Shown here in pieces: positions 15,814-25,348 of a DNA stretch of 64,000 nucleotides. The DNA is from Clostridioides difficile (GTDB taxonomy: Bacteria; Bacillota; Clostridia; Peptostreptococcales; Peptostreptococcaceae). The notes under the pieces were generated by a model. That model was given only the letters and a program-made list of their open reading frames with translations. It was not told the DNA's origin and made no database searches. The DNA is taken from positions 62,001 to 126,000 of the forward strand of contig JABBZI010000006.1 in the NCBI GenBank assembly GCA_012955965.1, in the 5' to 3' direction. The translations under genes were made by a program, and so were the position numbers. The stretch's first letter is position 1; every line of letters begins with the position of its first letter.

Positions 15814-17411
15814 TAATTTTTTAAAGAAATAGAATCATCTATTTCAGCTCCCATATAAATAATATTAAGATTTCCCAAACTACTATCCCAAATAACATAA
15901 TCAATAATAGTAGATAATAATAATCTCTTATCTTCCAAACTGGCATTATCAACTTCATCATTAAATTTTTTCAAATTACTAACAATAGTCTTTATATTAA
16001 GACAATCACTACTAATATTTATATCACTAGACTCAAGGTCATTAATCTTACTATTTAAGATACTAATCTCATTATTTAAACTTTCAACTTGAGAAATTAT
16101 GTAATCAGAAGCTATACTGCCAGTATTTTTTGCAAGTTCTTTAATTAAATTGTTAATGAGTTTTTCCTTCTCTAAAACCTTATTTTTAAGTAGATTAGTC
16201 TCAGAATGTAGATTGTTAAAGGCGTCATCAATCTTAATTTTATTGCTATCAAATGCACTTATAATAGATGCTAAATTACAATTTTTAATTTTATCTACAA
16301 CTAAACTCTCAACTAATGGTCCATTAAGATTTTTGCAGTTACAACCATCAATACCGAGTGTTTTTTTAGTACCACATACATAATAATACTTCAAATCTTT
16401 ATCAGTTTTTTTACCTTTATAGGTAATTCTCATATTAGCACCACACTTACCACATTTTATAAGACCAGATAAAAGAGCAGTTTTGCCAGTTGCTATTCTA
16501 GGTGATTTATCACGATTTTTATCTAGTTGATTTTGAGTTTCAAGCCATATCTCAGGTTCTATAACTCCATGATGTTTTGCAATTGCGGCTATAGAATCAG
16601 ACGTATTTTTGGCATATGTTAAGATTCCACATTTTTTATTTGCAGTTCCTACAACCTCCATACCATTGTCTCTAAGATATTTTAAAATTTCATCATTAGC
16701 TTTTACATATGCTGGATTTCTAAGTATTCTAGATAAAGAACTAGGGTCAAATTTACCACCATGAGGACCTCTTATACCATTATGATAGACGTATTTATAT
16801 AATTTTGATAATGACCTAAGTTCTAAGTACTTATTATATATTAGCTTTACAATCTCCATTTGTTCATCATTTACTTGGAGCTTATACATACTTCTTTCTT
16901 TTAGATTTTCATCTAAAAAAGTAATTTTTTCACTGTTAAATCCATGAGGAGTTTTTCCACCAAGCCATCTACCACTACGAGCTAATTCATACATGTTATC
17001 TTTTATACGTTCTGCAATTGTTTCTCTTTCTAATTGAGCAAATACACTTGATATAAACATCATAGCTCTTCCCATTGGAGTAGAAGTATCAAATTGCTCT
17101 TTAATAGATATAAACGATATATCTAGTTTGTTTAATTTTTCTATCAAAGTAGAAAAATCAGATACATTTCTCGAAATTCTATCTAACCTATAACAAACTA
17201 GATAATTGAATTTTTTGCCTTTGGCATCTTGCATCATTTTTTTAAATTGTGGTCTATCTATATTACTACCACTAAAGCCTTCATCTTCATATATATAAAA
17301 ATCTTCTATACCAATAGATTTGGCGTAATCCATACATAGTTGTATTTGATTTTCTATAGAATCACCTTTCCCAGTGAATCTTGATTTTCTTGAATAAATT
17401 GCAGCTTTCAA
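15813..17411 (-). CDS. Large serine recombinase of the eut islet
   Basis: 532 residues from a TTG start with an AGGAGG ribosome site. The catalytic domain opens AAIYSRKSRFTGKGDSIENQ with the nucleophile Ser at residue 10 and conserved RLDRISRN and RAMMFISSVFAQLERE. It is followed by the Recombinase domain (GRWLGGKTPHGF), a zinc ribbon (CGKCGANM ... CNCKN) and a coiled coil at about residues 395-470, the part that controls integration versus excision in this family. It looks complete. The stop codon touches the element attachment arm. It is related to SpoIVCA-type recombinases, including those of sporulation skin elements, but is not obviously inside a sporulation gene here. Confidence 0.93.
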   Translation of the reverse strand: MKAAIYSRKSRFTGKGDSIENQIQLCMDYAKSIGIEDFYIYEDEGFSGSNIDRPQFKKMMQDAKGKKFNYLVCYRLDRISRNVSDFSTLIEKLNKLDISFISIKEQFDTSTPMGRAMMFISSVFAQLERETIAERIKDNMYELARSGRWLGGKTPHGFNSEKITFLDENLKERSMYKLQVNDEQMEIVKLIYNKYLELRSLSKLYKYVYHNGIRGPHGGKFDPSSLSRILRNPAYVKANDEILKYLRDNGMEVVGTANKKCGILTYAKNTSDSIAAIAKHHGVIEPEIWLETQNQLDKNRDKSPRIATGKTALLSGLIKCGKCGANMRITYKGKKTDKDLKYYYVCGTKKTLGIDGCNCKNLNGPLVESLVVDKIKNCNLASIISAFDSNKIKIDDAFNNLHSETNLLKNKVLEKEKLINNLIKELAKNTGSIASDYIISQVESLNNEISILNSKINDLESSDINISSDCLNIKTIVSNLKKFNDEVDNASLEDKRLLLSTIIDYVIWDSSLGNLNIIYMGAEIDDSISLKN

Positions 17412-17715
17412 AATTAAAACCTCCTATAGATTAGGCTATATATTTGAAATTATTTATCATAGTATTTCAAATGAACATATTAATTAGTTAAATTTATATA
17501 ATTCTTCCCTTTATAATATATGACTATTTGTTTCTTTTATTTCTTTGCTATTAAAATTTCAAATAAGTTGGAAATTTTGATATTTTTTGATATTTAGTTG
17601 TATCAGGACAAATCTATAATTTCATAGATTAATATAAGATGCTCAGAATCTAAATATTTTAAAATATAAATTTTAAAACTATTAGCTATAATAAAAATGT
17701 GTAGGGGGCTTGCAT
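17412..17715. other. Divergent region between recombinase and small ORF
   Basis: About 300 AT-rich bases. It must hold the recombinase promoter (minus) and a promoter for 17716 (plus). I searched it for a cobalamin riboswitch, which some eut loci carry, and found none. Confidence 0.5.
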
Positions 17716-17892
17716 ATGGAAATCAAGGTTATAGAGACTTTTCCAAAAGATGAAGCTAAACTCAATGAGATAGAAGTGGCTAAGGCTAATTGGTTTGTAA
17801 ATATAATAAGTAAAAAATATTCTAAAGAAATTTTAGGGGAAGCTTTTTCCATTTTAGAAAAAGAATTAAATGTAAGTAAAGTTGATACATAA
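17716..17892 (+). CDS. Small protein beside the recombinase, candidate directionality factor
   Basis: 58 residues from the ATG at 17716 (AGGGGGC ribosome site; an in-frame TTG at 17710 is too close). It begins MEIKVIETFPKDEAKLNE and continues as a predicted helix-rich, mixed-charge protein with no membrane segment. I do not recognise a domain. It is divergent from the recombinase and inside the element but outside the eut transcription unit, which starts at the promoter at 17924. Small proteins in this position often set the direction of serine recombinases, as for the skin element of C. difficile. That role is inference only. Confidence 0.6.
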   Translation: MEIKVIETFPKDEAKLNEIEVAKANWFVNIISKKYSKEILGEAFSILEKELNVSKVDT

Positions 17893-17923
17893 GCTTAGAT
17901 TATTGATTTTAACATACTATGAC

Positions 17924-17952
17924 TTGACATTATATTAATCAAATAGTATATT
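17924..17952 (+). promoter_or_regulatory. Promoter of eutG
   Basis: Consensus TTGACA at 17924-17929, 17-base spacer, TATATT at 17947-17952, placing the start just before the first antiterminator hairpin. Confidence 0.8.
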
Positions 17953-17961
17953 TTAAAATAT

Positions 17962-18022
17962 AACACAACGAAGTGTTAAAAGAGCAATGGAGCTCCATAG
18001 ATAAAGTCTATGGAGCTTTTTT
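17962..18022 (+). promoter_or_regulatory. EutV-responsive dual hairpin and terminator before eutG
   Basis: P1 is AACAC-aacgaa-GTGTT (17962-17977) and P2 is GAGC-aatgga-GCTC (17982-17995). Both have hexanucleotide loops with A at position 1 and G at position 4, the ANTAR recognition rule. The 3' side of P2 overlaps the terminator stem 17991-18001 / 18007-18017, which is followed by a T-run. Binding of phosphorylated EutV should hold P2 and prevent the terminator. Confidence 0.9.
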
Positions 18023-18050
18023 GCGTATTTAACTTAAGGAGGATGGTAAT

Positions 18051-19181
18051 TTGAATAATTTTGAGATTAAAACCAAAATAAAATTTGGAGAAGGTTCACT
18101 AAAAGCACTACAAGAATTAAAAAATAAAAATGTATTAATAATAACAGACCCATTTATGGTTAAATCAAAAACAATAGATAAAATAACATGTAATTTAATA
18201 AATTCAACATATCAAGTTTTTGAAGAAATAGTACCAGACCCACCAATAGAAATAGTAGTATCAGGAATAGAAACATTTAAATCTATAAACCCAGATGTAA
18301 TAATAGCATTAGGTGGAGGGTCTGCAATAGATGCTGCAAAATCTATTATGGATTTTTCTAAAAAAATATTAAAAACTAATGAAATTGAATTTATAGCAAT
18401 ACCAACAACAAGTGGAACAGGTTCAGAAGTAACATCATTTGCAGTAATAGCAGATAATCAAAAGGGATGTAAATATCCATTAGTAAGTGATGATTTACTT
18501 CCAAATATGGCAATACTAGACCCAGAACTTGTAAAAACTGTACCAAACTTTATAACAGCAGATACAGGTATGGATGTATTGACACATGCTATAGAAGCTT
18601 ATGTATCTACAAATTCTAATGACTTTTCAGATGCACTAGCTGAAAAAGCTATAAAACTAGTATTTAAGTACTTAATAAAGGCATATAAAGATGGAAATGA
18701 TATAGAAGCTAGAGAAAAAATGCACAATGCATCTTGTTTAGCAGGTATGGCATTTAACCAAACATCACTTGGTATAAATCATTCTATAGCACATGTCTTA
18801 GGTGGCAAATTCCATATTCCACATGGAAGAGCAAATTCCATATTACTTCCACATGTAATAGAATATAATGCATCAATTGTAGGATATACTAATGTAACTT
18901 ACTCAGATACAGCTATTAAGTATGCACAAATAGCAGGACTAGTAGGGTTTGGGAATGGTAATATAAGAATAGCAGTTAAAAACTTAATAAATGAAATAAA
19001 GAAATTGCAAAAAGAAATGAATATGCCAACTAAATTAACACAATGCAAATTAAATTTAGAAGATATAACCAATGAAGAAAGAGAAATAGCGAAACTTGCT
19101 ATAAAAGATACTTGTACATTAACTAATCCTAAAGTGCCAACTGAAGATGATATAATAAGTATATTAAATAATATTAAATAA
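18051..19181 (+). CDS. eutG: Iron-type alcohol dehydrogenase EutG
   Basis: 376 residues from a TTG with an AAGGAGGA ribosome site. It is a group III (iron-containing) alcohol dehydrogenase: GGGSAIDAAK nucleotide-binding loop near residue 90, TTSGTGSEVT, and the metal ligands in the DTGMDVLTHAIEAY and HVLGGKFHIPHGRA stretches. In ethanolamine catabolism it reduces acetaldehyde to ethanol and regenerates NAD+ inside the microcompartment. It is the first gene behind the first EutV antiterminator and is separated from eutS by a second promoter and leader. No clear N-terminal targeting helix is visible. Confidence 0.92.
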   Translation: MNNFEIKTKIKFGEGSLKALQELKNKNVLIITDPFMVKSKTIDKITCNLINSTYQVFEEIVPDPPIEIVVSGIETFKSINPDVIIALGGGSAIDAAKSIMDFSKKILKTNEIEFIAIPTTSGTGSEVTSFAVIADNQKGCKYPLVSDDLLPNMAILDPELVKTVPNFITADTGMDVLTHAIEAYVSTNSNDFSDALAEKAIKLVFKYLIKAYKDGNDIEAREKMHNASCLAGMAFNQTSLGINHSIAHVLGGKFHIPHGRANSILLPHVIEYNASIVGYTNVTYSDTAIKYAQIAGLVGFGNGNIRIAVKNLINEIKKLQKEMNMPTKLTQCKLNLEDITNEEREIAKLAIKDTCTLTNPKVPTEDDIISILNNIK

Positions 19182-19252
19182 CTACACTTTACTACATGTA
19201 AACATAATATTATACAAATAGGGAAAATGTTTTTAAAAATATAAATAATATA

Positions 19253-19281
19253 TTGACAAATATAAAACATAAAACTATAAT
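19253..19281 (+). promoter_or_regulatory. Consensus promoter of eutS
   Basis: Perfect TTGACA (19253-19258), 17-base spacer and perfect TATAAT (19276-19281). Such strength only makes sense with the downstream attenuator. Confidence 0.88.
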
Positions 19282-19284
19282 GAA

Positions 19285-19375
19285 AGTATCACAAAGGCGT
19301 GATACTTTAGTAAAAAGCAATGGAGCTTCTTAGGAATATTAATACTATTCTTATGGAGCTTCTTTTATTTTAGGC
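19285..19375 (+). promoter_or_regulatory. EutV-responsive dual hairpin and terminator before eutS
   Basis: P1 is AGTATCAC-aaaggc-GTGATACT (19285-19306); P2 is AAGC-aatgga-GCTT (19315-19328). Both loops obey A1/G4, and the P2 loop is identical to that before eutG. The P2 3' arm begins the terminator stem that pairs with TATTCTTATGGAGCT, followed by TTCTTTTATTTT. Confidence 0.9.
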
Positions 19376-19421
19376 AAATAACTTTTTAGTAAACTATATT
19401 TAAAGAAAGTAGGGAATAAAT

Positions 19422-19772
19422 TTGGCTGAAGAATCTAAACAAAGAGTCATTCAAGAATATGTTCCTGGAAAACAGGTTACATTAGCACATATAATAGCTA
19501 ACCCTAATGAAGATATATATAAGAAGTTAGGATTGGTACTCGATAAGAAAGATGCAATAGGAATACTTACAATAACACCAAGTGAAGCATCAATAATAGC
19601 AGCAGACGTTGCTACAAAATCTTCAAATGTATCTTTAGGTTTTATAGATAGATTTAGTGGTTCTGTAGTAATATCAGGTGATGTAAGTTCTGTAGAATCC
19701 GCATTAAATGATGTTTTAGAAGTTTTAGGAAATATGTTAAACTTCTCATCTACAAAAATAACAAGGACATAA
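19422..19772 (+). CDS. eutS: Microcompartment shell protein EutS
   Basis: 116 residues from a TTG start. It is a BMC-domain protein with the circularly permuted order typical of EutS/PduU: an N-terminal beta strand ([21 protein letters not shown]) precedes the main fold ([42 protein letters not shown]). EutS forms hexameric tiles that can bend the shell. First gene after the strong promoter and second EutV leader, eight bases before eutP. Confidence 0.92.
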   Translation: MAEESKQRVIQEYVPGKQVTLAHIIANPNEDIYKKLGLVLDKKDAIGILTITPSEASIIAADVATKSSNVSLGFIDRFSGSVVISGDVSSVESALNDVLEVLGNMLNFSSTKITRT

Positions 19773-19779
19773 TAATATA

Positions 19780-20229
19780 ATGAAGAATATAATATTTATG
19801 GGAAAGACAGGTAGTGGGAAAACTACTCTCTGTCAAAAACTAGACCAATTAGAATTAAAATATAAAAAAACTCAGTCAGTAGAACTTTATAATAATGCAA
19901 TAGATACTCCAGGTGAATACATGGAAAATAGAAATCTATATAATGCATTAATAACAACATCAGCAGATGCAAAGATTATAGCAATAGTGTATGATGCTAC
20001 ACAGGAAGAAAATTATATAGCACCAGGATTTGCAAGTATGTTTTGTAAAGATGTAATAGGGATTATAACTAAAATAAATAAAGCTACTGAAGATGAAATC
20101 AACATAGCTTATGAGAGACTATTACTAGCTGGAGCAAGTCAAATATTTAAAATAGATACAGTGGATAATATAGGGCTTGAAACATTATTTAAATATCTAG
20201 AAAAATCTAAAAATATAGATGAAATTTAA
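19780..20229 (+). CDS. eutP: EutP, GTPase-fold acetate kinase of the eut pathway
   Basis: 149 residues. Walker A GKTGSGKTT lies at residues 8-16, DTPGEY near residue 45 corresponds to the G3 region and TKINKA to G4. The protein belongs to the EutP/PduV family; the Salmonella homologue has been reported to make acetate and ATP from acetyl-phosphate. It sits between eutS and the regulatory pair, and lacks the long N-terminus of PduV. Confidence 0.88.
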   Translation: MKNIIFMGKTGSGKTTLCQKLDQLELKYKKTQSVELYNNAIDTPGEYMENRNLYNALITTSADAKIIAIVYDATQEENYIAPGFASMFCKDVIGIITKINKATEDEINIAYERLLLAGASQIFKIDTVDNIGLETLFKYLEKSKNIDEI

Positions 20230-20359
20230 GGGGAAATGTTTTTTTAACTAAAAAATATGATAAAATTATATGGATAGTTAAAGAAAATATAAATTAGTAT
20301 TTTATAAAAAAATATATAAACTATTCTAAAAAGATTTAATCTTTAAGTGAGGTAGGAAC

Positions 20360-20935
20360 ATGGGGAAAAAAATACTATTGGTTGATGATGAACCACTGTT
20401 AAGGATGGATACAAAAGATATACTAGAAAGTCATGGTTATGAAATAATAGGAGAAGCAAGTGATGGATTTGAAGCTGTTGAAATGTGCAAAAAACACAAA
20501 CCTGATTTAGTTATAATGGATATAGAAATGCCAATACTTGATGGGATAAAAGCAGGCAAAATAATATGTAAAGAAAATCTAGCAGGTGGAGTACTTTTAT
20601 TAACTTCATTTGAAGATAAGGAATATGTAGAAAAGGCTAAAAGTATAGGTGCTTATGGATACTTGGTAAAGACAGCAAGTGAAAAATCACTTATCCCAAC
20701 TATAGAAATGTGTTTAAATAAGGTCAATGAATTTGAAAAAATGAAAAAAGATTTAGAAAAAGTAAATTCTAAATTAAATGAAAGAAAATTAGTAGAAAGA
20801 GCAAAAGGTATACTTATAAGAGAGTTTAAAATTTCTGAGGATGAAGCATACACTAGAATAAGAAAATTAAGTATGGATAAAAGAACTACAATGATGGAAA
20901 TTGCAAAAATGATTATAATAGGATACGATGACTAA
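20360..20935 (+). CDS. eutV: Response regulator EutV with ANTAR RNA-binding domain
   Basis: 191 residues. The receiver domain (residues 1-120) has the acidic pocket VDDE, phosphoacceptor Asp54 in VIMDIEMP, and the conserved Lys in YLVKTA. A linker helix leads to the ANTAR domain at about 125-185 (RKLVERAKGILIREFKISEDEAYTRIRKLSMDKR). EutV binds paired hairpins in leader RNA and stops terminator formation. Three such targets are in this cluster (before eutG, eutS and eutA). 130 bases separate it from eutP, so it may have its own promoter. The stop overlaps the eutW start by eight bases. Confidence 0.94.
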   Translation: MGKKILLVDDEPLLRMDTKDILESHGYEIIGEASDGFEAVEMCKKHKPDLVIMDIEMPILDGIKAGKIICKENLAGGVLLLTSFEDKEYVEKAKSIGAYGYLVKTASEKSLIPTIEMCLNKVNEFEKMKKDLEKVNSKLNERKLVERAKGILIREFKISEDEAYTRIRKLSMDKRTTMMEIAKMIIIGYDD

Positions 20936-22337
20936 TACTATAAAAAAAATAGCAACTACACAAACATACTTAAATAACAATGAAATTGAAAAAATTATAG
21001 AAGTATCAAAATCCTTAGATTTAATGGCTTCCTTTTATGAGGCTGATGTTTTTATAGATGTACTAAGTAAACTTGATGATGAAGCAATTGTTGTGGCACA
21101 TAGTAGACCTAAAGAAAAATCAGTGTACAGTGAAAGTGTTGTAGGTAAAAAGGCTCTAATTGAAAATGAACCAGGAGTTATAAAGTGTCTAAGAACTGGA
21201 GAAATAGCAAGAGACATAAAAGCTTTGACACAAGAATACAAGCTGGTTAAACAAAATATTCAGCCAATAACATTAGATGACAAAGTTCTAGCAGTATTAA
21301 TAGTTGAAAAAGATATAAGTAGTGAAGTTAAAAGTGAATTTGAAACTAACGAAGATGAAGAAAATAAGAATTTACATCAGTTTATAAAATTGATAGGAAA
21401 TAATGATTTTTTAGTCGATAATTTAAATTCTGCTATACTTATATTTGATAAAAATGGAAAACTTAAAATTAAAAATCGTATTGCAACTGAGATGTATAAA
21501 AATCTTGGATTTGAGTGTGATATACAGGATATGCATTACAATGACTTATATATAGAGACTAAAGTATTTGAAGATATATTAATAGATGAAAATTATGATG
21601 AAACAAATGAAGTTTCAATAGGTAATATGTTTTTCAAAATAAAAACTATATACATCAAAGATGATGAATTTAAGGTTTGTAAAATAGTACAAGATATAAG
21701 TGATTTAAAGCGAAAAGAAGAAGAACTAGTTTTAAAAACAGTAGCTATCAGAGAAGCTCATCATAGAGTAAAAAACAATCTTCATACAGTAATATCTATA
21801 ATAAAAAAGCAAAGTAGGTTATCTCAAAATGAGGAAGTTAAACAATGTTTAGATAATATAATAAACAGAGTATTTGCAATACTTTCAACGCATTATCTAT
21901 TATCCAAGGAAGTAGATAATAATATATCTATACGAGAAGGTATTAACTTATTAGTATCAAATATTCAAGGTGGTTATCTGTTTAGTAAAGATATAGATAT
22001 ATGTATAACTGGTGAAGATTTTAAGTTTAGTGGAGAAAAAGCAACAGCCATACTTTTAGTCATAAATGAAATATTGCAAAATTGTTATGACCATGCTTTC
22101 ATTGATAGAGAACGTGGTAATATACAAATACTAATAAATAAAGATAATGATTTTAGAAATATAGCTATTATAGATGATGGAGTTGGATTTGATAGTGATA
22201 ATATAAATAAAAATAGTTTAGGAACATATATAATAGATAGTTATATAACTCAAATGTTAAAAGGAAGTATAAAAAGAAAGAGCAGTAAAAATGGGACAGA
22301 AGTATTGATTACTATACCTACACAAATTAATATTTAA
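20928..22337 (+). CDS. eutW: Ethanolamine sensor histidine kinase EutW
   Basis: 469 residues with no membrane segments, so a cytoplasmic kinase. The N-terminal 150 residues form a GAF-like sensory region, followed by a PAS-like module (NSAILIFDKNGKLKIKN), the HisKA_2 box EAHHRVKNNLHTVISII with the phosphorylated His near 278-279, and a HATPase domain (NEILQNCYDHAF, DDGVGFD, GTYIIDSYI). Ethanolamine is the known signal in Enterococcus. Translationally coupled to eutV. Confidence 0.93.
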   Translation: MTNTIKKIATTQTYLNNNEIEKIIEVSKSLDLMASFYEADVFIDVLSKLDDEAIVVAHSRPKEKSVYSESVVGKKALIENEPGVIKCLRTGEIARDIKALTQEYKLVKQNIQPITLDDKVLAVLIVEKDISSEVKSEFETNEDEENKNLHQFIKLIGNNDFLVDNLNSAILIFDKNGKLKIKNRIATEMYKNLGFECDIQDMHYNDLYIETKVFEDILIDENYDETNEVSIGNMFFKIKTIYIKDDEFKVCKIVQDISDLKRKEEELVLKTVAIREAHHRVKNNLHTVISIIKKQSRLSQNEEVKQCLDNIINRVFAILSTHYLLSKEVDNNISIREGINLLVSNIQGGYLFSKDIDICITGEDFKFSGEKATAILLVINEILQNCYDHAFIDRERGNIQILINKDNDFRNIAIIDDGVGFDSDNINKNSLGTYIIDSYITQMLKGSIKRKSSKNGTEVLITIPTQINI

Positions 22338-22349
22338 ATAATAACTCAT

Positions 22350-22490
22350 CTACAAAGTAGTAGTTTTAATTGAGCAAAGAGGCTTAAGGTTATTAATAAA
22401 TTAAGTTAGTTGAATATGTTTATAAAACTTGTAAATATATATTCAATTTAACAGATATTTATTATAGCTTTAAGCCTCTTTGCTTGTTTA
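22350..22490 (+). promoter_or_regulatory. EutV-responsive dual hairpin and terminator before eutA
   Basis: P1 is CTAC-aaagta-GTAG (22350-22363) and P2 is GAGC-aaagag-GCTT (22372-22385), both with A1/G4 hexaloops. The terminator pairs GCAAAGAGGCTTAA (22374-22387) with TTAAGCCTCTTTGC (22470-22483) across an 80-base loop. No convincing promoter lies between eutW and this leader, so it probably acts on readthrough transcription. Confidence 0.85.
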
Positions 22491-22520
22491 AGACATACTT
22501 AAACTTTAGGAGGTGAGAAA

Positions 22521-23954
22521 ATGAGAGAAGAGTTATTAAGTGTTGGTATTGACATTGGAACAAGTACTACTCAGTTGATTTTTTCTAAGTTAATAGTAGA
22601 AAATACTGAATCAAATTTTTCGGTACCTAGGATAAGTATAGTAGACAAAGAAATTATTTATAAAAGTAAGGTTTATTTCACTCCTCTTATATCAAATAAT
22701 GAAATAAATGGACAGCAAATAAAAGAAATAGTTGAAAATGAATATAAAAAAACAAACATATTTAAAGCAGATATACATACAGGAGCAGTAATAATAACTG
22801 GAGAAACAGCTAGAAAAGAAAATGCAAATGATGTACTTCATACTTTAAGTGGATTTGCAGGAGACTTTGTTGTTGCAACAGCAGGACCTGACCTAGAAAG
22901 TATAATATCAGGAAAAGGAGCTGGAGCTCATATTTACTCAAAAGAACATTCAACTACAATTGTAAATATAGATATAGGTGGGGGAACTAGTAACATAGCC
23001 TCATTTAAAAGAGGAGAGGTAACTGATACTGGATGCTTAGATATAGGTGGAAGACTTATAAAAGTAGATAAAATAAGTAAAGAAATAACTTATATATCTC
23101 CTAAAATAGATAAAATCATAAAAGATAATAATTTAAACCTTCAAGTAGGAACTGTAGCCACAATAGAAAATACAAAACCAATAGTTAATATAATGGTTGA
23201 CTTATTAATGGAAAGTATAGGATTAAAAACTCAGACACCTTTATTTGATTTTATAATAACTAATAAATCAATAAATATAGATGAAGATATTAAGAATGTC
23301 TCGTTTTCAGGTGGGGTAGCTGATTATATTTACTATGATGGAGAAATAAAGGATTATTTTGAATATGGTGATTTGGGAATTTTACTTGGCCAAGCAATAA
23401 AAAATTGTGAATACCTTAAAAATGTGAACATAGTCAAATCTATGGAGACAATAAGAGCTACAGTAGTTGGAGCAGGTTCTCATACTACTGAAGTAAGTGG
23501 AAGCACAATAACTTATACTAGTGAAAATTTTCCACTTAAAAACTTGCCAGTTTTAAAATTATCAATTGATGAAGAAATAGGTACTTCAAAACAAATCAGT
23601 GAAGCTATAAAAAATAAACTTAACTGGTTTAGATTAGAAAATGATTTACAGAAAGTTGCTATAGCTATGATAGGCAAGAAAAATCCAGCCTTTTCAGATA
23701 TACAGGAATATGCCAAAGGATTTGTGGATGGAATGCAACAAATCATAGAAAATGATTTACCTTTTGTAGTAATCGTTGAAAACGATATGGCAAAGGTACT
23801 AGGTCAAGCAATATATGCTTTATTAAATTATGAAAAAGAAATTGTCTGTATAGACAGTGTCAAGGTTGAAAATGGAGACTATATTGATATTGGAAAACCT
23901 ATAGTTGAAGGTAAAGTTTTACCTGTAGTAATAAAAACATTAGTTTTTAATTAA
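22521..23954 (+). CDS. eutA: Ethanolamine ammonia-lyase reactivase EutA
   Basis: 477 residues of the ASKHA ATPase fold: [17 protein letters not shown] at the N-terminus, [13 protein letters not shown] near residue 155, and [13 protein letters not shown] in the C-terminal lobe. EutA swaps damaged cobalamin out of EutBC using ATP. It has an AGGAGGTG ribosome site. First gene after the third EutV leader and directly upstream of eutB. Confidence 0.93.
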   Translation: MREELLSVGIDIGTSTTQLIFSKLIVENTESNFSVPRISIVDKEIIYKSKVYFTPLISNNEINGQQIKEIVENEYKKTNIFKADIHTGAVIITGETARKENANDVLHTLSGFAGDFVVATAGPDLESIISGKGAGAHIYSKEHSTTIVNIDIGGGTSNIASFKRGEVTDTGCLDIGGRLIKVDKISKEITYISPKIDKIIKDNNLNLQVGTVATIENTKPIVNIMVDLLMESIGLKTQTPLFDFIITNKSINIDEDIKNVSFSGGVADYIYYDGEIKDYFEYGDLGILLGQAIKNCEYLKNVNIVKSMETIRATVVGAGSHTTEVSGSTITYTSENFPLKNLPVLKLSIDEEIGTSKQISEAIKNKLNWFRLENDLQKVAIAMIGKKNPAFSDIQEYAKGFVDGMQQIIENDLPFVVIVENDMAKVLGQAIYALLNYEKEIVCIDSVKVENGDYIDIGKPIVEGKVLPVVIKTLVFN

Positions 23955-23971
23955 TAGAAGGAGGTAAGTAA

Positions 23972-25336
23972 ATGATTTTAAAGACAAAATTATTTGGACG
24001 TACTTATCAGTTTAAAAGCTTATACGATGTAATGGCTAAAGCTAATGAAGAAAAATCAGGAGATAAATTAGCAGGTCTAGCAGCAGAGTCAGCTGAAGAA
24101 AGAATAGCAGCAAAGGTTGTTTTATCACACATAAAGTTAGAGGATATAAGAAATAATCCTGCAGTAGCATATGAGGAAGATGAAGTAACAAGAATAATAC
24201 AAGATGCTGTAAATGAAAAAGTTTATGAAGAAATAAAAGAATGGACAGTATCAGAACTTAGAGAATGGATATTGGATTCAAAGACTACAAGTCTTGATAT
24301 AAGAAGAATATCAAGAGGATTAACTTCTGAAACAATAGCAGCAGTTGCAAAATTAATGTCAAATATGGACTTAGTTTATGCTGCTAGAAAAATAAAAGTT
24401 ACTGCTCATTGTAACACAACTATAGGAGAAGAAGGTACATTATCAGCAAGACTTCAACCTAATCATCCTACAGATGACCCAGATGGAATACTTGCATCAC
24501 TTCTTGAAGGTTTAACTTTTGGAATAGGAGATGCAGTACTTGGCTTAAACCCGGTTGATGACTCTGTTGAAAGTGTTACTAAAGTGTTAAAAAGATTTGA
24601 AGAAGTAAAACAAAAATATCAAATACCAACTCAAACATGTGTATTAGCACATGTTACTACACAAATGGAAGCTATAAGAAATGGCGCTCCTGCAGATTTG
24701 ATATTCCAATCTATAGCAGGTTCTGAAAAAGGAAATGAAGCATTTGGATTTAGTGGTGATACTATTGAGGAAGCTAGACAATTGGCTTTAAAACATGGTA
24801 CAGCTACTGGACCTAATGTTATGTATTTTGAAACTGGACAAGGTTCAGAGCTATCTTCAGAAGCACATCATGGAATAGACCAGGTTACTATGGAAGCTAG
24901 ATGTTATGGATTTGCTAAAAAGTATGAGCCATTCTTAGTAAATACAGTTGTTGGATTTATAGGACCTGAGTATTTATATGATGCTAGAGAAGTAGTAAGA
25001 GCAGGGCTTGAAGACCATTTTATGGGTAAACTACATGGCTTACCAATGGGTGTTGACGTTTGTTACACTAACCACATGAAGGCTGACCAAAATGATATGG
25101 AAAACTTAGCTATACTACTGACAACAGCAGGATGTACGTACTTTATGGGAATACCTCATGGAGATGATGTAATGCTTAACTACCAAACAACAGGATACCA
25201 TGAAACAGCATCACTTAGAGAAATGTTTGGATTAACAGCAATAAAAGAATTTGATGCTTGGATGGAAAAGATGGGATTCTCTAAAGATGGTAAGTTAACA
25301 GAGTTAGCAGGAGACGCATCTATATTATTAGGATAG
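23972..25336 (+). CDS. eutB: Ethanolamine ammonia-lyase large subunit EutB
   Basis: 454 residues, full length. Highly conserved family sequence including the TIM-barrel segments SRGLTSETIAAVAKLMSN, the substrate region TAHCNTTIGEEGTLSARLQP and the C-terminal GIPHGDDVMLNYQTT. With EutC and adenosylcobalamin it converts ethanolamine to acetaldehyde and ammonia. An AGGAGGT ribosome site; 13 bases before eutC. Confidence 0.96.
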   Translation: MILKTKLFGRTYQFKSLYDVMAKANEEKSGDKLAGLAAESAEERIAAKVVLSHIKLEDIRNNPAVAYEEDEVTRIIQDAVNEKVYEEIKEWTVSELREWILDSKTTSLDIRRISRGLTSETIAAVAKLMSNMDLVYAARKIKVTAHCNTTIGEEGTLSARLQPNHPTDDPDGILASLLEGLTFGIGDAVLGLNPVDDSVESVTKVLKRFEEVKQKYQIPTQTCVLAHVTTQMEAIRNGAPADLIFQSIAGSEKGNEAFGFSGDTIEEARQLALKHGTATGPNVMYFETGQGSELSSEAHHGIDQVTMEARCYGFAKKYEPFLVNTVVGFIGPEYLYDAREVVRAGLEDHFMGKLHGLPMGVDVCYTNHMKADQNDMENLAILLTTAGCTYFMGIPHGDDVMLNYQTTGYHETASLREMFGLTAIKEFDAWMEKMGFSKDGKLTELAGDASILLG

Positions 25337-25348
25337 GAGGTATTTAGT

